A DNA stretch of 6,522 nt from Gammaproteobacteria bacterium (GTDB lineage Bacteria > Pseudomonadota > Gammaproteobacteria > Xanthomonadales > Xanthomonadaceae): NCBI GenBank assembly GCA_026398715.1, contig JAPLSI010000085.1, positions 1 to 6,522 of the forward strand. The letters are read 5' to 3'. Both the position numbers and the translations under genes were made by a program. This document shows, one piece after another, positions 6,212 through 6,522 of this stretch (positions within the stretch are counted from its first letter, which is position 1; each line of letters begins with the position of its first letter). The notes below the pieces were generated by a model. That model did no database searches. It saw nothing but the letters and a program-made list of their open reading frames with translations, and was not told the DNA's origin.

Positions 6212-6236
6212 TCCCAATCCCCTCACCACGCTTCCC
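6171..6236 (-). repeat. G-run-rich imperfect repeat tract spanning the sufS-GNAT spacer and GNAT 5' end
   Basis: Nine runs of three or four G occur on the - strand in 66 nt, with loosely repeated units such as GGGGATT, GGGAAT, GGGCAGT and GGGAAAG, ending in the GGGT array. On the + strand only two G bases occur in 6171-6229. This composition is unlike the surrounding coding DNA and resembles the short G-rich direct repeats I recall from xanthomonad intergenic regions (recollection, not checked). Confidence 0.55.
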
Positions 6237-6253
6237 GATCTGCAGCACGAATA

Positions 6254-6522
6254 TCAGCCCAGCATCTTCCGAACCTTGCCCAGCGCCGCCACGAACCCGT
6301 CGATTTCCTCGAACGTATTGTAGAAAGCCAGCGACGCGCGGCAGGTCGCCGGTACGCCGAGATACGCCATCAACGGATGCGCGCAATGGTGTCCCGACCG
6401 CACGGCAAACCCTTCCAGATCCAGCAGGGTGGCCAGGTCGTGCGCATGTGCGCCTTCGACCAGGAAGCTGATCACCGCGGCCTTCTCGCGGGCACGGCCG
6501 AAGATCCTGACACCGTCCATCC
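6254..6522 (-). CDS. sufS: Cysteine desulfurase SufS, C-terminal part (5' end outside window)
   Basis: The frame is open from the window edge to the TGA at 6256-6254; the Met codon at 6520 is internal. The 89 or so residues shown match the end of SufS (group II NifS-like, PLP-dependent). Counting from that Met, RSGHHCAHPLM carries the catalytic Cys46 (E. coli SufS Cys364), CRASLAFYNT carries Arg61 (Arg379), and Arg41 matches Arg359; the 15-residue Cys-Arg spacing agrees with E. coli. The ending EEIDGFVAALGKVRKMLG is also typical. SufS takes sulfur from cysteine, forms a persulfide on this Cys and hands it on for Fe-S cluster assembly by SufBCD, which would be expected upstream beyond the window. 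Here it is followed by a GNAT gene and a Rieske ferredoxin, not by sufE in the window. Confidence 0.95.
   Translation of the reverse strand, partial: MDGVRIFGRAREKAAVISFLVEGAHAHDLATLLDLEGFAVRSGHHCAHPLMAYLGVPATCRASLAFYNTFEEIDGFVAALGKVRKMLG

Overview
The window is compact, GC-rich chromosomal DNA of a gammaproteobacterium. The best guess is Lysobacteraceae/Xanthomonadaceae (Lysobacter, Luteimonas or Pseudoxanthomonas-like). This rests on GC-rich codon use, the kinds of proteins present and the G-run-rich spacer near 6.2 kb; it is inference, not a database result. Seven protein genes fill nearly all of it. No gap exceeds 300 bp, and I see no RNA gene, CRISPR array or complete mobile element.

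Left part (1-3051). A partial M20 metallopeptidase gene runs leftwards off the window from 1268. Divergent from it, on the + strand, are a small secreted ComEA-like helix-hairpin-helix DNA-binding protein (1456-1827), a RAYT-family (IS200-like) transposase-related protein whose catalytic residues all appear to be substituted (1912-2442), and, 21 bp after it, a HutD/Ves-family cupin-like protein (2464-3051).

Right part (3059-6522), all on the - strand and iron themed. Read in transcription order it holds the C-terminal end of the cysteine desulfurase SufS (6522-6254), a GNAT acetyltransferase (6211-5639) and a small Rieske [2Fe-2S] ferredoxin (5642-5313). The acetyltransferase stop and the ferredoxin start overlap by 4 bp. 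A TonB-dependent catecholate-type siderophore receptor follows (5221-3059) with its own promoter, on which a good Fur box sits. It converges on the HutD gene with only 7 bp between the stop codons.

How the parts fit: the - strand block joins Fe-S cluster assembly (SufS), a likely Fe-S electron carrier and Fur-controlled ferric-siderophore import, so it looks like an iron/Fe-S neighbourhood. The most unusual DNA signal is a run of nine G-tracts on the coding strand at 6171-6236. It contains a perfect GGGTGGGTGGGTGGG quadruplex motif inside the annotated 5' end of the acetyltransferase gene. The most unusual protein signal is the apparently catalytically dead RAYT. I do not see a clearly new multi-gene defence or biosynthetic system here.
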